From assembly GCA_009801015.1 (NCBI GenBank), contig VHZZ01000920.1:107954-129945 (forward strand): a stretch of 21,992 nucleotides of DNA, given 5' to 3'. The DNA is from Silene noctiflora. Taxonomy: Eukaryota > Streptophyta > Magnoliopsida > Caryophyllales > Caryophyllaceae. Of the stretch, positions 10,941-20,080 are shown one piece after another. The position numbers and the translations under genes are program-made. How positions within the stretch are numbered: position 1 is the first letter of the stretch; each line of letters begins with the position of its first letter. Below the pieces are notes generated by a model. The model worked only from the letters and a program-made list of their open reading frames with translations. It did no database searches and had not been told where the DNA came from.

Positions 10941-10973
10941 TGGGCCGAGTTATGACACAGAATTTTTTGGGCC
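10941..10973 (-). promoter_or_regulatory. Two site II (GGCCCA) elements upstream of ARL2
   Basis: TGGGCC occurs at 10941-10946 and 10968-10973 on the plus strand (GGCCCA on the gene strand), about 135-167 bases upstream of the ARL2 start codon. Paired site II elements bound by TCP factors are typical of promoters of plant growth and housekeeping genes. The spacing fits a proximal promoter, but function is inferred. Confidence 0.45.
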
Positions 10974-11523
10974 GAATATATTGTATTTCGTTTCGTTATA
11001 TCGATCGTGGTGGCCTACATGCGCTACCTTATCACTAGAGCTAGCCCGACTTGAGAAACCCAACCAAAGCCCGACCCGATACAAAACCAATTTGGCCCAA
11101 TGGTGACTCGTACCACGAGTCCCACTAAGGTTGTTCTGGAACCGAATTTGACCCTGTTCAAAATCACCCATAACTCGAGTTAACCCGATATCCACTTCGA
11201 ACCGCCCTGACACAACAACTGACCCAACTCGAACAATAACTCGAAATTGACTTAAGGGCTGATCTAATTCAAAATATAATCTAAATATTAACTCAAAATA
11301 TAGCTTCGACGTAACAAACAGTCGAGGAAATATAAAACCATCTATCTATTTTACAAACTATGTTTTTAAATCCAATTACATTAACCTTTTGCGATATATA
11401 AACAGTCTAACTATTGGCCCATTGTTAGTCATTGACTCATTGGTTCATTATAAAACTGATCTTGAGAACCAAAAAATTGAACTTGGTTGAGATAGTTTCT
11501 TAGCGTGGCATCAAAGCTATGTA

Positions 11524-11592
11524 ATTAAAAGGTTACGGGTTCAAATCTCCTCAATCACCATTAAAAGGTTACTTCAAAACTCCTCAATCACC
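11524..11592 (+). repeat. Tandem pair with tRNA B-box-like word, possible SINE fragment
   Basis: ATTAAAAGGTTACGGGTTCA (36-bp copy) is followed directly by ATTAAAAGGTTACTTCAAAA (33-bp copy), both ending CTCCTCAATCACC. The first contains GGTTCAAATC, which fits the RNA polymerase III B box consensus (GWTCRANNC), and GGCATCAAAGC lies shortly upstream. This resembles the tRNA-derived head of a plant SINE, but no clear A box or tail was found. Confidence 0.4.
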
Positions 11593-12178
11593 ATTAACCA
11601 CCAATCTCTTCTCATTGCTTCTTATTTTATCACCCAATATAACTTGACTCGGATTGTCACTTCTACCTCTCACATTGGTTGGCTTTCATAGGGTTTGATC
11701 CAATTGATGTTGGCAAGCTAGGTAGAAGCATAATACTGTGATTAAGTGACACATTATTTTTAATTTTTTTCTCGCTTTTTCCAAAATTATAATTTAGTTT
11801 TTTCATTAGTTACCTAAATTATTCTCATGTTGAAGTAGTTTGTTTAATTTGGATTTTTTTATTTATATTTGACCTTTTTCATTTATATATATTGCTCCAA
11901 CGATTGAACGACTACTCCATAAATTGAGAGCTATGGATTAGCAAACTACTCATTGGGACGTAGAGAGTAATTGTGTTCATCATACAATCACATTCCTTGG
12001 TCTAGCTCTTAGTTAGAGGTCGGTGTCACACATTTACACCAAATATCTAAACTAATAATGTATCCTAGTTTATTTTTCCCAATTTAAAACTTGTTGTACT
12101 GTACTATATATTTAAATTGCTTCAATTTTCCCAATATATCTACCTTTGTATTTCAACAATGGCAGATTAGTTGAATTA

Positions 12179-12455
12179 GGTCCTGTTCTTTGGGCTGAAA
12201 AAAGTAGAACTGAGCTAAAGTGAGATGAACTATACTGAAATGAGCTGAACTAAATTGAAATTTTCCGAGATGAAATGATCTGAAATAAGAAATAAGCTGA
12301 GCTGAACTAAATTGAAATTTTCTGAGAAGAATAGATCTGAAATAAGAAATAAGCTGAGTTGAACTAAATTGAAATTTTCTGAGATGAATAGATCTGAAAT
12401 AAGAAATAAGCTGAGCTTAACCGAACTGCTGAATGATAGCCCAAAAGAAAATAGC
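12179..12455. mobile_element. Tourist-like MITE carrying a 57-bp minisatellite
   Basis: The left end GGTCCTGTTCTTTGGGCT and the reverse complement of the right end GCTATTTTCTTTTGGGCT align over their length with a single-base gap, and TTA flanks both sides (12176-12178, 12456-12458), as in PIF/Harbinger elements. Between the ends lie about three tandem copies of a 57-base unit. Confidence 0.65.
12239..12410. repeat. 57-bp tandem repeat, about three copies
   Basis: Each copy contains GAACTAAATTGAAATTTTC and ends CTGAAATAAGAAAT; copies 2 and 3 differ at only a few bases. Because 57 is divisible by three, the minus strand keeps an open frame that repeats a 19-residue hydrophobic unit (VQLSLFLISDLFISENFNL). 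I read that frame as a by-product of the repeat rather than a gene. Confidence 0.8.
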
Positions 12456-12458
12456 TTA

Positions 12459-13769
12459 AATAGGTACATATAAGATATAACTAATGTAGTAATGTGTGGG
12501 TTATGCAACTCAGATCATCTACTCAAAGCACGCTAATTCTAGCAACAATCGAAATCTTAGATAAAGATTGAACCACCAAAAACACCAGGGTATTTGTGTA
12601 ATGAAGATTTTGTGTGCCCTCTTGGAGGATCGTCCTCCTTACACCTAAAAGCGATCTACCAAATAAAATATTATAAAGAGTTAGATGTAAAAAGTACGGT
12701 TGTCAAGGTGAACCCAAAAAATGTTCTTGTGTAATAGGGATCATGGAAGCATCAATTGTGAGTAGGTAATGTTCTAATAGAGCTAGCCCTAGACGGCTAG
12801 ACCTAGACCTAGAGTTGTAGGCAAACATGGAAACTTGATAGCATAGACCAACAAAAAGGATTCAATGCCTTGGAGTCATGGACAGTTGGACACACCAAAT
12901 CCATGGGGGGTTGAATTGTTCATTAACAATCATGACAAAAATAACAACACAAGACTCCAAAAATGAAAAATTAACTAGTTTTATCCATTTCCCATTAAAT
13001 GACTGAGATATATGAGAGGAAGAAAACTTACTAGCATGCACATGTACACAACAGTACACAATCAATTTCACAACTGGCCTGCCTCCTTCATGTGAATTTT
13101 AAGACTTCTCTTCCAAATTCTATAATCAATGCTCTTTATTATACATGGATTTAATCACCTGCCTCTTGTAAAATTATTATTTGCTTCCTCTATACATGGA
13201 CTGTCAGTCTCACTTCCATCATCTTATACTTTGATCCACTAGTTTGCTAATTCAGGAAATTCTGCAATGTTTACCCGTGAATCGTATTAGTATTTAGTCA
13301 ATGCCTTCTTGGCTTTATGTTCAAGTGTTTTTATTTGCTCATGCATGCACAACTGGCTATCCCCTATGGCAGTATGTAAGTATGAGTTTTTGATGACTTG
13401 AGTGGTTGAGCTGTTAGTAGGGGCGCTCGTTCCTGCTAGACGATAGAAATTTCCATTTTTTTTAAAACTTATATTATAGTACCTTTATGTTTTCGCCCCA
13501 TTAAAATTTTTCGTCTGCGCTAAGTTAAAATCTTAACCCTGTTACTAAATTTATGACAATCATTGTTATTATTTATTGATTAGTTTCACCCTCGTGAACA
13601 ATTGTCGTTTCATTATTTGATCGAAAGTGTATTGAGTACTAATTTAATACCCAATTTTATGGTTAAGAAAAATTAGAATAAGAAACAAGAAGCATTGCTA
13701 TTCTTTATCATATGATGAGTTGGATTTACTGATTAGGTATCAGAACTCAAAAGTAGTCGTTAGATTATA
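12459..13769. other. Intergenic, no gene seen
   Basis: AT-rich sequence without a credible coding region on either strand. It has a small hairpin GGAGGA-TCG-TCCTCC at about 12624-12638 and a short run of CTAGAC/CCTAGA words near 12781-12815. The stretch around 13390-13520 resembles degraded retroelement sequence but could not be assigned. Confidence 0.45.
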
Positions 13770-13957
13770 CTCCCTCCTATTCTATATTTTCTTCCCCTTT
13801 TATTTTTCCACAAGAAATAAGAAAGTGGATTTGGACCACACAAAACTCACTACCCCACATATCATTAAATTTGGACCATTCATATCATCCCAAAAAAGGA
13901 AATAGGGAAGAAAATCTGAATAAGGAAATAGGGAAGAAAATATAGAATAGGAGGGAG
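13770..13957. mobile_element. Stowaway-like MITE with perfect 27-bp ends, 188 bp
   Basis: The first 27 bases (from CTCCCTCCTATTCTATATTT) are the exact reverse complement of the last 27 (13931-13957). TA flanks both sides (13768-13769 and 13958-13959). The perfect ends suggest a recent insertion or a young family. There is no coding capacity; the 61-codon frame across it is chance. Confidence 0.9.
13896..13947. repeat. 26-bp tandem duplication inside the Stowaway element
   Basis: AAGGAAATAGGGAAGAAAAT at 13896 recurs at 13922 with a period of 26 bases. The second copy includes part of the right terminal repeat, so the duplication reaches into the TIR. Confidence 0.85.
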
Positions 13958-14062
13958 TATATAATTAATTTGGATTATTAAATCATGTTAATTAGCCATA
14001 ATAGAATATAGTTGTTCCAAAATGTCTTTTTTTTTTGTTTTGTAATTGTAGTTGTGGAGTGC

Positions 14063-14175
14063 ATGTAGACTAGTCACTTAGCTAAGTCGGTAAAAATTCT
14101 GACAAGATTATATTTTCGACCTTGGATCAAAAAATATCAACCACAAAAATCTTTTTGTGAAACGCGACTCTCTCA
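14063..14175 (+). mobile_element. SINE-like fragment (tRNA-derived head)
   Basis: TTAGCTAAGTCGGTAAA at about 14078 fits the RNA polymerase III A box (TRGCNNAGYNGG). TTTCGACCTTGG about 35 bases later resembles a worn B box. The spacing is right for a tRNA-derived SINE. The 3' end and tail are not defined, and no intact tRNA can be folded from it. Confidence 0.4.
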
Positions 14176-16230
14176 ATAATGGCATGTTATGCAACATATA
14201 TATTCAAAGCCATATCCTTAATTTTGTTAGGTTATAATTATACATATCAAATTAAATTTTATCTCTAACAAACGAAATTTTACTATATTTATCTTATAGT
14301 AATATGAATTACAAAAACGATATATTGTAAGATTATTGTCTAATGCGTAAGTAATAGAGCAAAAATTTAATTAGAATAAATATTACTTATGAAATGATGG
14401 CATCACGATCCAATTTAAAAAGGGGTGAAACAATAGGACAAAAGAACAAGAAGAATCCAAAACTTAAGATTAAATACTTTGAATCAAATAAGTGGACTTG
14501 CAACTTAAGGAAGTTAGATGGCCAAAGCACCATTCCCAATGTTATTTTCATTGCCCCGACCATTTTGTTTAAATGCTTTACCTCCTTTGTAGGCATCGAA
14601 TCTCCCAATACGGCAGCTTATAAGTGTGTGTATGTATATATATACTCGTATTATATTTATTTTAAATTTTACATTATACGGAGTAATTTTTTTATTTTTA
14701 TTTTTACGTTAGCATTTGTGCAAATTTAGATGAAATTTCCACCGATATACGAATGTAAGTGCTACAATATCATGAGTATATAAATAGAAGAAACGAAAAT
14801 GAGATTATTGCGATAACAAACTCGTTGTCAAATATACAAGCGAATATCTAATGAAGGAGTCCAACAACATAATCGAAATCGGAGTTAAAACACAAAGGTC
14901 TGTCTCTAATCATCTAAAGTATGGACATTGGCACTTAACTAAACCATATTCTCAATTAAGACCGAAATATTCGTGTTAAGCTTAACTTAAACCCATTAAA
15001 TCATTAAATAGGGTGTAATTGTTATTTATTTGTCCATATGTACTAATGATGAGGGATGAATAGATTAAAGCAATAAGTTACTGCAACTTAAAAGTTAGGA
15101 CTTTGTAGTGTTGTGTTCGTCTGTATTCGATTTGCCAACGTTCTGTTGTTTCTGATCACATAATATAATCATAAAAGGCCAGTACATACTACTGAGTACT
15201 GAATCCCCTTTTTCTCTTCAATACCCCCAGCTTTTTGGCATTGGGGTTTACGTTGATACGGTACTATATACTTTGACCGCCATGATTCTTCTTCATGCCG
15301 TCTCAAGACCACATCTTGCTCCACTTCTATTTCTCCGTATAAAATATGACTCTTTATTTTTATAAAAAAATTATCCATTTACTAATAGTCAGTGGTCACT
15401 GAATTGTTTTTTTGTATATAATGGAACCTCTCATAGTGAAAATAATACTGTACTAGATTTGTAAAATTGAAATATATGTAATTATATATTTCGTATTACA
15501 ACATAAGTTTATACTCCGTATAAATGTATAATCATACGATTTCCCTAAATGCAAGTATCATTATTTGATTGAGCTCTATACTTGTACAGAATTATTTCAA
15601 AACTAGTCCGTACATTAATAGATGACTTCATACGCAAGATTATAAAAACATGGGGGATGAATGACGATAATGCATGGAACAATAGTACAATAGTTCAGTG
15701 TACACTACTATTTCAAACCTTTAATATTTCTGCAAAAAAATGAGCAGAAACAAACAATTTACTAAAATTGTAACTAGCGTATGTATCTTATGATCTTAGT
15801 ACAAAAATAATAATTAAGAGAAAATGCATGTCAGAGATTACGTACACTTAGAGAAAGAGACACTAGTCAGTAGTCACAATCGCTGATCACGAACTCATCT
15901 GATTAAGTAAAACACATACATGAAAATTAATTAAAGTCCTAATTAAGATAAATTGACTAAGTACTATATAATTAGTAGTAAAAGCCAGTAAGTTACTCTT
16001 AATCCGACATTTATTTGGGATCTCAATGTAGTAATACAACCGTTCCCTGTTTACGGTAATCGTGCATTACTAGACATTTTGCTGCCCTTTTTTAGATTTA
16101 TTATTCGTACTATATCTGCTAACTTATATAGTATCTGGATTATGTTAAGGTAATTAAGATTATAAAACAAGATCAAACAAACACCATATTCTGGACCACT
16201 TCCCCTTAACAACATGCATCTGACCATTAC
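14176..16230. other. Intergenic, no gene supported
   Basis: AT-rich sequence. Open frames at 14387-14729 on both strands (up to 111 codons) and on the minus strand at 15169-15378 give products I do not recognise and lack exon partners. TACGGAGTA words near 14669 and 15513 resemble ends of small elements but were not paired with confidence. Confidence 0.45.
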
Positions 16231-16555
16231 GTTCCCAGCTTGTTATTACCAATGTATTTCGCCTTAGTCACCAAAATAAAAAAGACAATGAATTGTGTTT
16301 CGCCTTTATGTTTTTATGTTCCAATTTCGGTACTTTAATTTTACCAGCTTAATTTATCATAGACTCAAGATAAACGTCGTGAAAAACATTAAATTTGAAC
16401 TGATTATTGAACACTTATATGTTCCCAACTTGTTAGTACCAATGTGTCTAGCATGTGTTTCGCCTTGTGATGGTCGTGTTTGAGAGTAGGATATGTATTT
16501 ATGTTCGAATTTGGTGCTTTAATAAGAACATTAAATTTGAACTGAGTAATGAAAC
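16231..16555. repeat. Imperfect tandem duplication, unit about 190 bp
   Basis: GTTCCCAGCTTGTTATTACC at 16231 recurs as GTTCCCAACTTGTTAGTACC at 16421. Further along, TGTGTTTCGCCTT, a TATTTATGTTC-type word, GGTACTTTAAT or GGTGCTTTAAT, and AACATTAAATTTGAACTG (16385 and 16527) occur in the same order in both copies. The second copy has indels, so the offset falls from 190 to 142 bases. It lies downstream of the HAN gene. Confidence 0.75.
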
Positions 16556-17149
16556 AGTCGTACTTGTGAAATAAAATCGTCTCTAAAAATAATATATAAG
16601 ATGATAGGGAAAGAAAGTGAAGTCAAAGGAATAGAAAATTAAAAGGGAATCCATATCATATACCATCATTTTCATACAATGACACTAGCAAGTTATACTC
16701 CTAGATAAGCTAGAGTTTTGAGACCAAACTACTGACAAAAGGGAAATAAAGAAAAAAAAACTCAAAAAAATAAAGTGAAAAATAACATAAGATTATCTAT
16801 AATGCAATCTATCTAGAGTACAAACTAAAGAAAAGTGGAAAAACTAAAGGGTAGACAACAACTAAAAATATTAGAGATTTGAACAAAAAAAGTTGAAGTT
16901 ATTGGGACATCTTGGGGACATACATAGCCTAACCTATGGAATCACAACCATCAACATCATCTTCTAATTCCAATAAAACGTCGTCGTTTTGTATCATCGC
17001 ATGGCCCTTCTTGTCCTTCACTTTCCTTTGACTTAGAACATACGGGGTAGAAATTAATTAAAAGTATATAATTAATTAAATTCCTCTAATTTTTAATATT
17101 TTTTTTGGTTGAAAGATTATGTTGTGATAATCATAATTGTTGAGTTCGA
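16556..17149. other. 3' flank of the HAN-like gene, no gene seen
   Basis: AT-rich sequence that will include the 3' UTR of the minus-strand HAN-like gene nearest 17149. No reading frame of note and no clear terminator or polyadenylation signal could be chosen. Confidence 0.45.
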
Positions 17150-18356
17150 TCACCGGGTGAAGTCATGGACAAGGCCACTAGGACGGTCATGTGTTAACCA
17201 AGATAAGAACTGAATACCCGAGTCTGACCCGCGGTCATCCTCCATGAATCGATACTCATTTGGGGTTCCGTAACATTGCATCTTTTGCGGAGCCGCTTGA
17301 GTGTATTGGTGGGCCCATGACCCGTTGTAGTAACCGTGATGTGGGTCCATCATCCCTGCTCCTGACCCGGCATTGTTGTTGGCTGCCGTGGTTGTCGCCG
17401 CTGCCGCCCTTCTTTCTTCCTTTTTGAACCTTATGCCACACGCATTGCATAGGGACTGCACATAGATATACAATGTTACGAAATTAGTACTTACGGAATA
17501 AATAATTAAACTCGTATAAGATCATTATATGCATAATGACGTGATTATAAGCTTACATATATATTCAAGACAAAATTAATACTTGTAATTAAAAACTCAC
17601 ATGAGACCGTTGTATTGTATGCATAATGATTTGATTTTATGCATACATACATATACAATGTCAGACCATTAATATGTACGGAGTAATTAAATAAACTCGT
17701 ATGAGACTCTTGTATGCATAATCACTTGATTATAGAAAAGTAGGTTGCATGAATTGTAACAATTATTCTCTTGGGACTGAGATTATTCCAAGACATAATC
17801 ATCTCAAAATTAACATTTCCAAGAAAAAACATCACGTCTATCATAATTTAATTGGATTAATTAATAATGTATATACCTTGGGACCGCGAGGGCCATTTCT
17901 CCAAAGAGGAGTAGAAGTAGTATCACAATTAGAGCAACGACGAGCAAACAAAGGATCACCACCGCTGCCGCCACCGCCTCCGCCTCCGCCTCCGCCATTA
18001 CTACTACGAGTAGGCTTAGGAGTAGAATTAGAAGAAGATTGTTTAGGATGAAGTAAATCCCAACAAAAGGAAGACACACTATTACGATGTTTAGTAGTAG
18101 TAGTAGTAGTGGTCTCACCATAACACATATTATTATGACTACTCTCAACATTATTGGTTAAACGAGTGGAAGGAGTACCAAGAGAAAGAGTACAATCAAC
18201 GGAAGAAGGCGGAGACGAGGACGAAGAAGCGGAAGCGTAAGATGAAGACATGTAATCAGTCTCATATTGTATAGGCCAGTAGTAAGTGTTAGCATTAGTA
18301 GGCTGGTGGCCGCAGTATTGGTTGTATGGTCCGCAAGAGGAGCATGGACCGACCAT
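17150..18356 (-). CDS. HAN: HANABA TARANU-type GATA transcription factor (GATA18/19-like), complete
   Basis: Two exons on the minus strand, 18356-17877 (160 codons) and 17455-17150 (101 codons plus TGA), joined GT-AG in phase 0, giving 261 residues. The start has a good context (AAAATGG). One class-B GATA finger is present: C141-X2-C144-X18-C163-X2-C166, with CDTTSTPLWRNGPRGPK before the intron and SLCNACGIRFKKEERR after it. The motif VDCTLSLGTPSTRL (53-66), a ten-Gly run before the finger, and the C-terminal pieces EYRFMEDD, FLSW and GLVHDFTR match my recollection of Arabidopsis HAN (about 295 aa). The N-terminal CSSCG resembles only the start of the HAN motif. HAN acts in the nucleus at organ boundaries in meristems and flowers. 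Poly-Ser, poly-Thr and poly-Gly tracts come from trinucleotide repeats. A HANL2/GATA19 paralogue is the main alternative. Confidence 0.95.
17464..17734. repeat. 86-bp direct repeat (period 185) filling much of the HAN intron
   Basis: 17464-17549 and 17649-17734 are the same length and share blocks in order: ATATACAATGT, TACGGA.TAA, AAACTCGTAT.AGA, TATGCATAAT and TGATTATA. A shorter third piece at about 17594-17645 (CATGAGACCGTTGTATTGTA then TGCATAATGATTTGATT) lies between them. The first copy starts nine bases from exon 2, so it overlaps the splice acceptor zone of the minus-strand gene. Confidence 0.75.
17963..17998. repeat. GCC/TCC trinucleotide run coding poly-glycine in HAN
   Basis: CCGCCTCCGCCTCCGCCTCC-type repeats encode ten consecutive Gly just before the GATA finger. 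Arabidopsis HAN, as I recall it, also has a long Gly run at this place, so the tract itself seems conserved though its length probably varies. Confidence 0.8.
18090..18112. repeat. (AGT)n microsatellite coding poly-threonine in HAN
   Basis: TTAGTAGTAGTAGTAGTAGT on the plus strand is a run of ACT codons on the gene strand, giving seven consecutive Thr in exon 1 between the VDCTLSLGTP motif and the Gly run. Confidence 0.75.
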
Positions 18357-18492
18357 TTTAATAATATATTTTTTTTTTTAAGGTAATGTTAGTTTTTGGT
18401 AATGTAAGTTGGAGAAGGAAGGAGGTGTCCGAAATAAATAGGGAATATATAGAGAGGGAAGTGGGTGAAGAGGGAAGGAGGAAATGAAGGAG

Positions 18493-18500
18493 TATATATA
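18493..18500 (-). promoter_or_regulatory. Likely TATA box of the HAN-like gene
   Basis: TATATATA on the gene strand, about 137 bases upstream of the ATG, followed by a CT-rich stretch typical of plant 5' leaders. A second TATATA at about 18447-18452 is a weaker alternative. Confidence 0.5.
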
Positions 18501-18548
18501 GTGATGGAAGGGAGAGGGGGAGGGGAGTCTTGGTAGTCAAAAAGAGGG

Positions 18549-18554
18549 CACGTG
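18549..18554. promoter_or_regulatory. G-box (CACGTG) upstream of HAN
   Basis: A perfect CACGTG about 50 bases upstream of the proposed TATA box. G-boxes bind bHLH and bZIP factors. The position fits a promoter element, but a six-base palindrome can also occur by chance. Confidence 0.4.
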
Positions 18555-18777
18555 ATGAAGAGGAGGTGGGGAGGTGGAACAGTCTTCCAGGGATCTGCCT
18601 TCGCCGATCACGAGGTGTACAGTTTTAAAGCAGTAGTGTGTGAGGAGAGGCCCAGACCTTGATTCTTCATTCCCTACCTTAGCTTTGCTTTTACTCTTTT
18701 TTGGGGGGAGATTTTAGTGTTTTAATTTTGATTTTCATCTTATATTACGGCTACCTACTTAGTAGTTAATACACACA

Positions 18778-18804
18778 CTAGTACAAATCTCGCGCCATTG
18801 CGCG
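18778..18804 (-). mobile_element. Helitron 3' end on the minus strand
   Basis: Read on the minus strand, a CGCGC-AATG-GCGCG hairpin (18804-18791) is followed nine bases later by CTAG (18781-18778) and T. This is the layout of a Helitron 3' terminus inserted before T. The element should extend to higher coordinates; its 5' end was not found. It lies about 420 bp upstream of the HAN start codon. Confidence 0.65.
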
Positions 18805-19659
18805 GTATATAGAGTTTTTAATATTTAATATTTCTCTCTTTTGTATTTTGATATGAAACAAAAAATTTGAAATGGAAAACTAATCAAAGAGAATCTAAGA
18901 TACTTTAAGTCACTGCAATTAGTTTGTACTATGAGCAATTTTAGTTTAAATTCTATAAGTTTGGCTTAATTTAGATCTTATAAATTCTGCTCAAAAAAGT
19001 TCAGTTTAGTTTAGAATGATAAAGATCATATACGTCCAAACAAAAAAGAATAAGAGTATTAGTTAGAACTACTTAAAAGTGGCAATAGGGCTATGTAGGT
19101 GTTTGTTTTGATTATGAATAAGGGTGGAACTTGGATAGTGAGTTATCTGGTTAATATAGTTGAGTACGTATGGTTGAAGCATGATGATTATGTTATGACA
19201 ATTATTTGGACGGAACAGCCAACGTGATATGTCAAAGGTGGTCATGCTTTCAACTTATGGGCTCGGCCGGAAAGCCACAACATGGCTTACTGAACATGTC
19301 CACTGATCGAATCGCATCATATGATACGTATACGAGTGGGGTTACGGGTCAATGAAGGAACGAGTACATTGAAAGTCGGAAATCAGTTTAATTATTCTCG
19401 AGAATGATTAAATGTATTTCGAGCTTGCATGAAACGAGTGAGCTTCATTGAATGATACAAAATCTCGCGCGTAAAATACAAACGAACTTCAAAACGTTAT
19501 TATTAAAAGGGTTGCTCGTCACTTCCTTGGGTTCAATTCTCGTTTTGTATCATTGCATGTTTGGGCAAGGGGCTGATTGTGCAAAGAGCTGATTGTGAAG
19601 TATGGGTGCACGGGTCAAGGGAGCATAAAACACACGGTCTAAATTTTACTATACTACAA
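18805..19659. other. Upstream of HAN, probably Helitron body and other repeats
   Basis: AT-rich to about 19100, then more balanced. No gene-like frame is seen. It contains a 12-bp inverted repeat (AATGATACAAAA at 19451 against its complement at 19543-19554) and AGTTCAGTTTAGTTTAGAAT near 18987, which recalls the interior of the MITE at 12179-12455. Confidence 0.4.
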
Positions 19660-20080
19660 ATAATTCTAGTTTATGTTAATCTTTAGAGCATTCAATAAGT
19701 TTAGATATTTTTGATCTTTCATTAGTGCAAGCTTTATGATTGTAATTAGTGAAGGTCCTTTTATTATGCAGACTTTATGGTTGTAATAAGTGAAGAGGAT
19801 TATTACAAAACTCTTCACTTGGTTGTGGCTGTTTATTTCGGTCCTTTGGCTGCCTATATAAGGCCAAGGACTTGCTTCAATAAGATNATNAAGAATTTGC
19901 CTAAAAACTTGTGTTATCACAAAATCGTTTTCTTGCGTAGAGAACAAAACTTGGTTCGAATTGAGATGCGTTCTTGATCGAATTCGCTGGTTGTAGATCA
20001 ATAGGTCTTGGTCTTAACCAACCTTTGTCGAGTAATAGGTCTTACTTGATAAAGCACTATCCTTTACAAAACAGGTATGC
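19660..20080 (+). mobile_element. Possible LTR fragment (fossil)
   Basis: The layout suggests a retrotransposon long terminal repeat: an AT-rich left part, a promoter-like CTATATAAGGCC at about 19854, then a less AT-rich part ending before about 20080. No partner LTR, primer site or coding region is seen nearby, so it would be a solo or broken LTR. Ends, family and age are undetermined. Two ambiguous bases lie at 19887 and 19890. Confidence 0.3.

Larger units (their letters stand above)
10807..12178. other. Intergenic region upstream of ARL2, repeats only
   Basis: The first 150-200 bases are the likely 5' leader and promoter of the minus-strand ARL2 gene. About 11040-11260 is rich in CCCGACCCG/AACCCGA words, like the segment near 5700-6040. 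A short tandem repeat with a tRNA-like B-box word lies at 11524-11592. From about 11740 on it is AT-rich with no gene-like frame. Confidence 0.5.

Noticed and set aside
11510-11560. Possible tRNA gene (B-box-like GGTTCAAATC)
   Set aside because: No cloverleaf with acceptor, D and anticodon arms could be drawn; better explained as a SINE-like fragment.
12230-12508. 92-codon minus-strand frame with 19-residue repeats
   Set aside because: It is fully explained by the 57-bp minisatellite inside a MITE and has no start or splice context.
12624-12638. Perfect small hairpin GGAGGA-TCG-TCCTCC
   Set aside because: Too short and isolated to assign as a terminator, Helitron end or RNA gene; no CTRR follows at the right distance.
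14387-14729. Overlapping open frames on both strands (73 and 111 codons)
   Set aside because: No family recognised, low-complexity Lys/Phe/Ile-rich products, no exon partners; likely chance or decayed transposon DNA.
15169-15378. 69-codon minus-strand frame with a somewhat charged product
   Set aside because: No recognisable domain, no splice partners and no promoter signs; not enough to call a gene.
17841-18151. Other-frame readings of HAN exon 1, including Leu/Val-rich and poly-Pro frames
   Set aside because: They arise from the trinucleotide repeats in the exon; the frame with the GATA finger and HAN motifs is the coding one.
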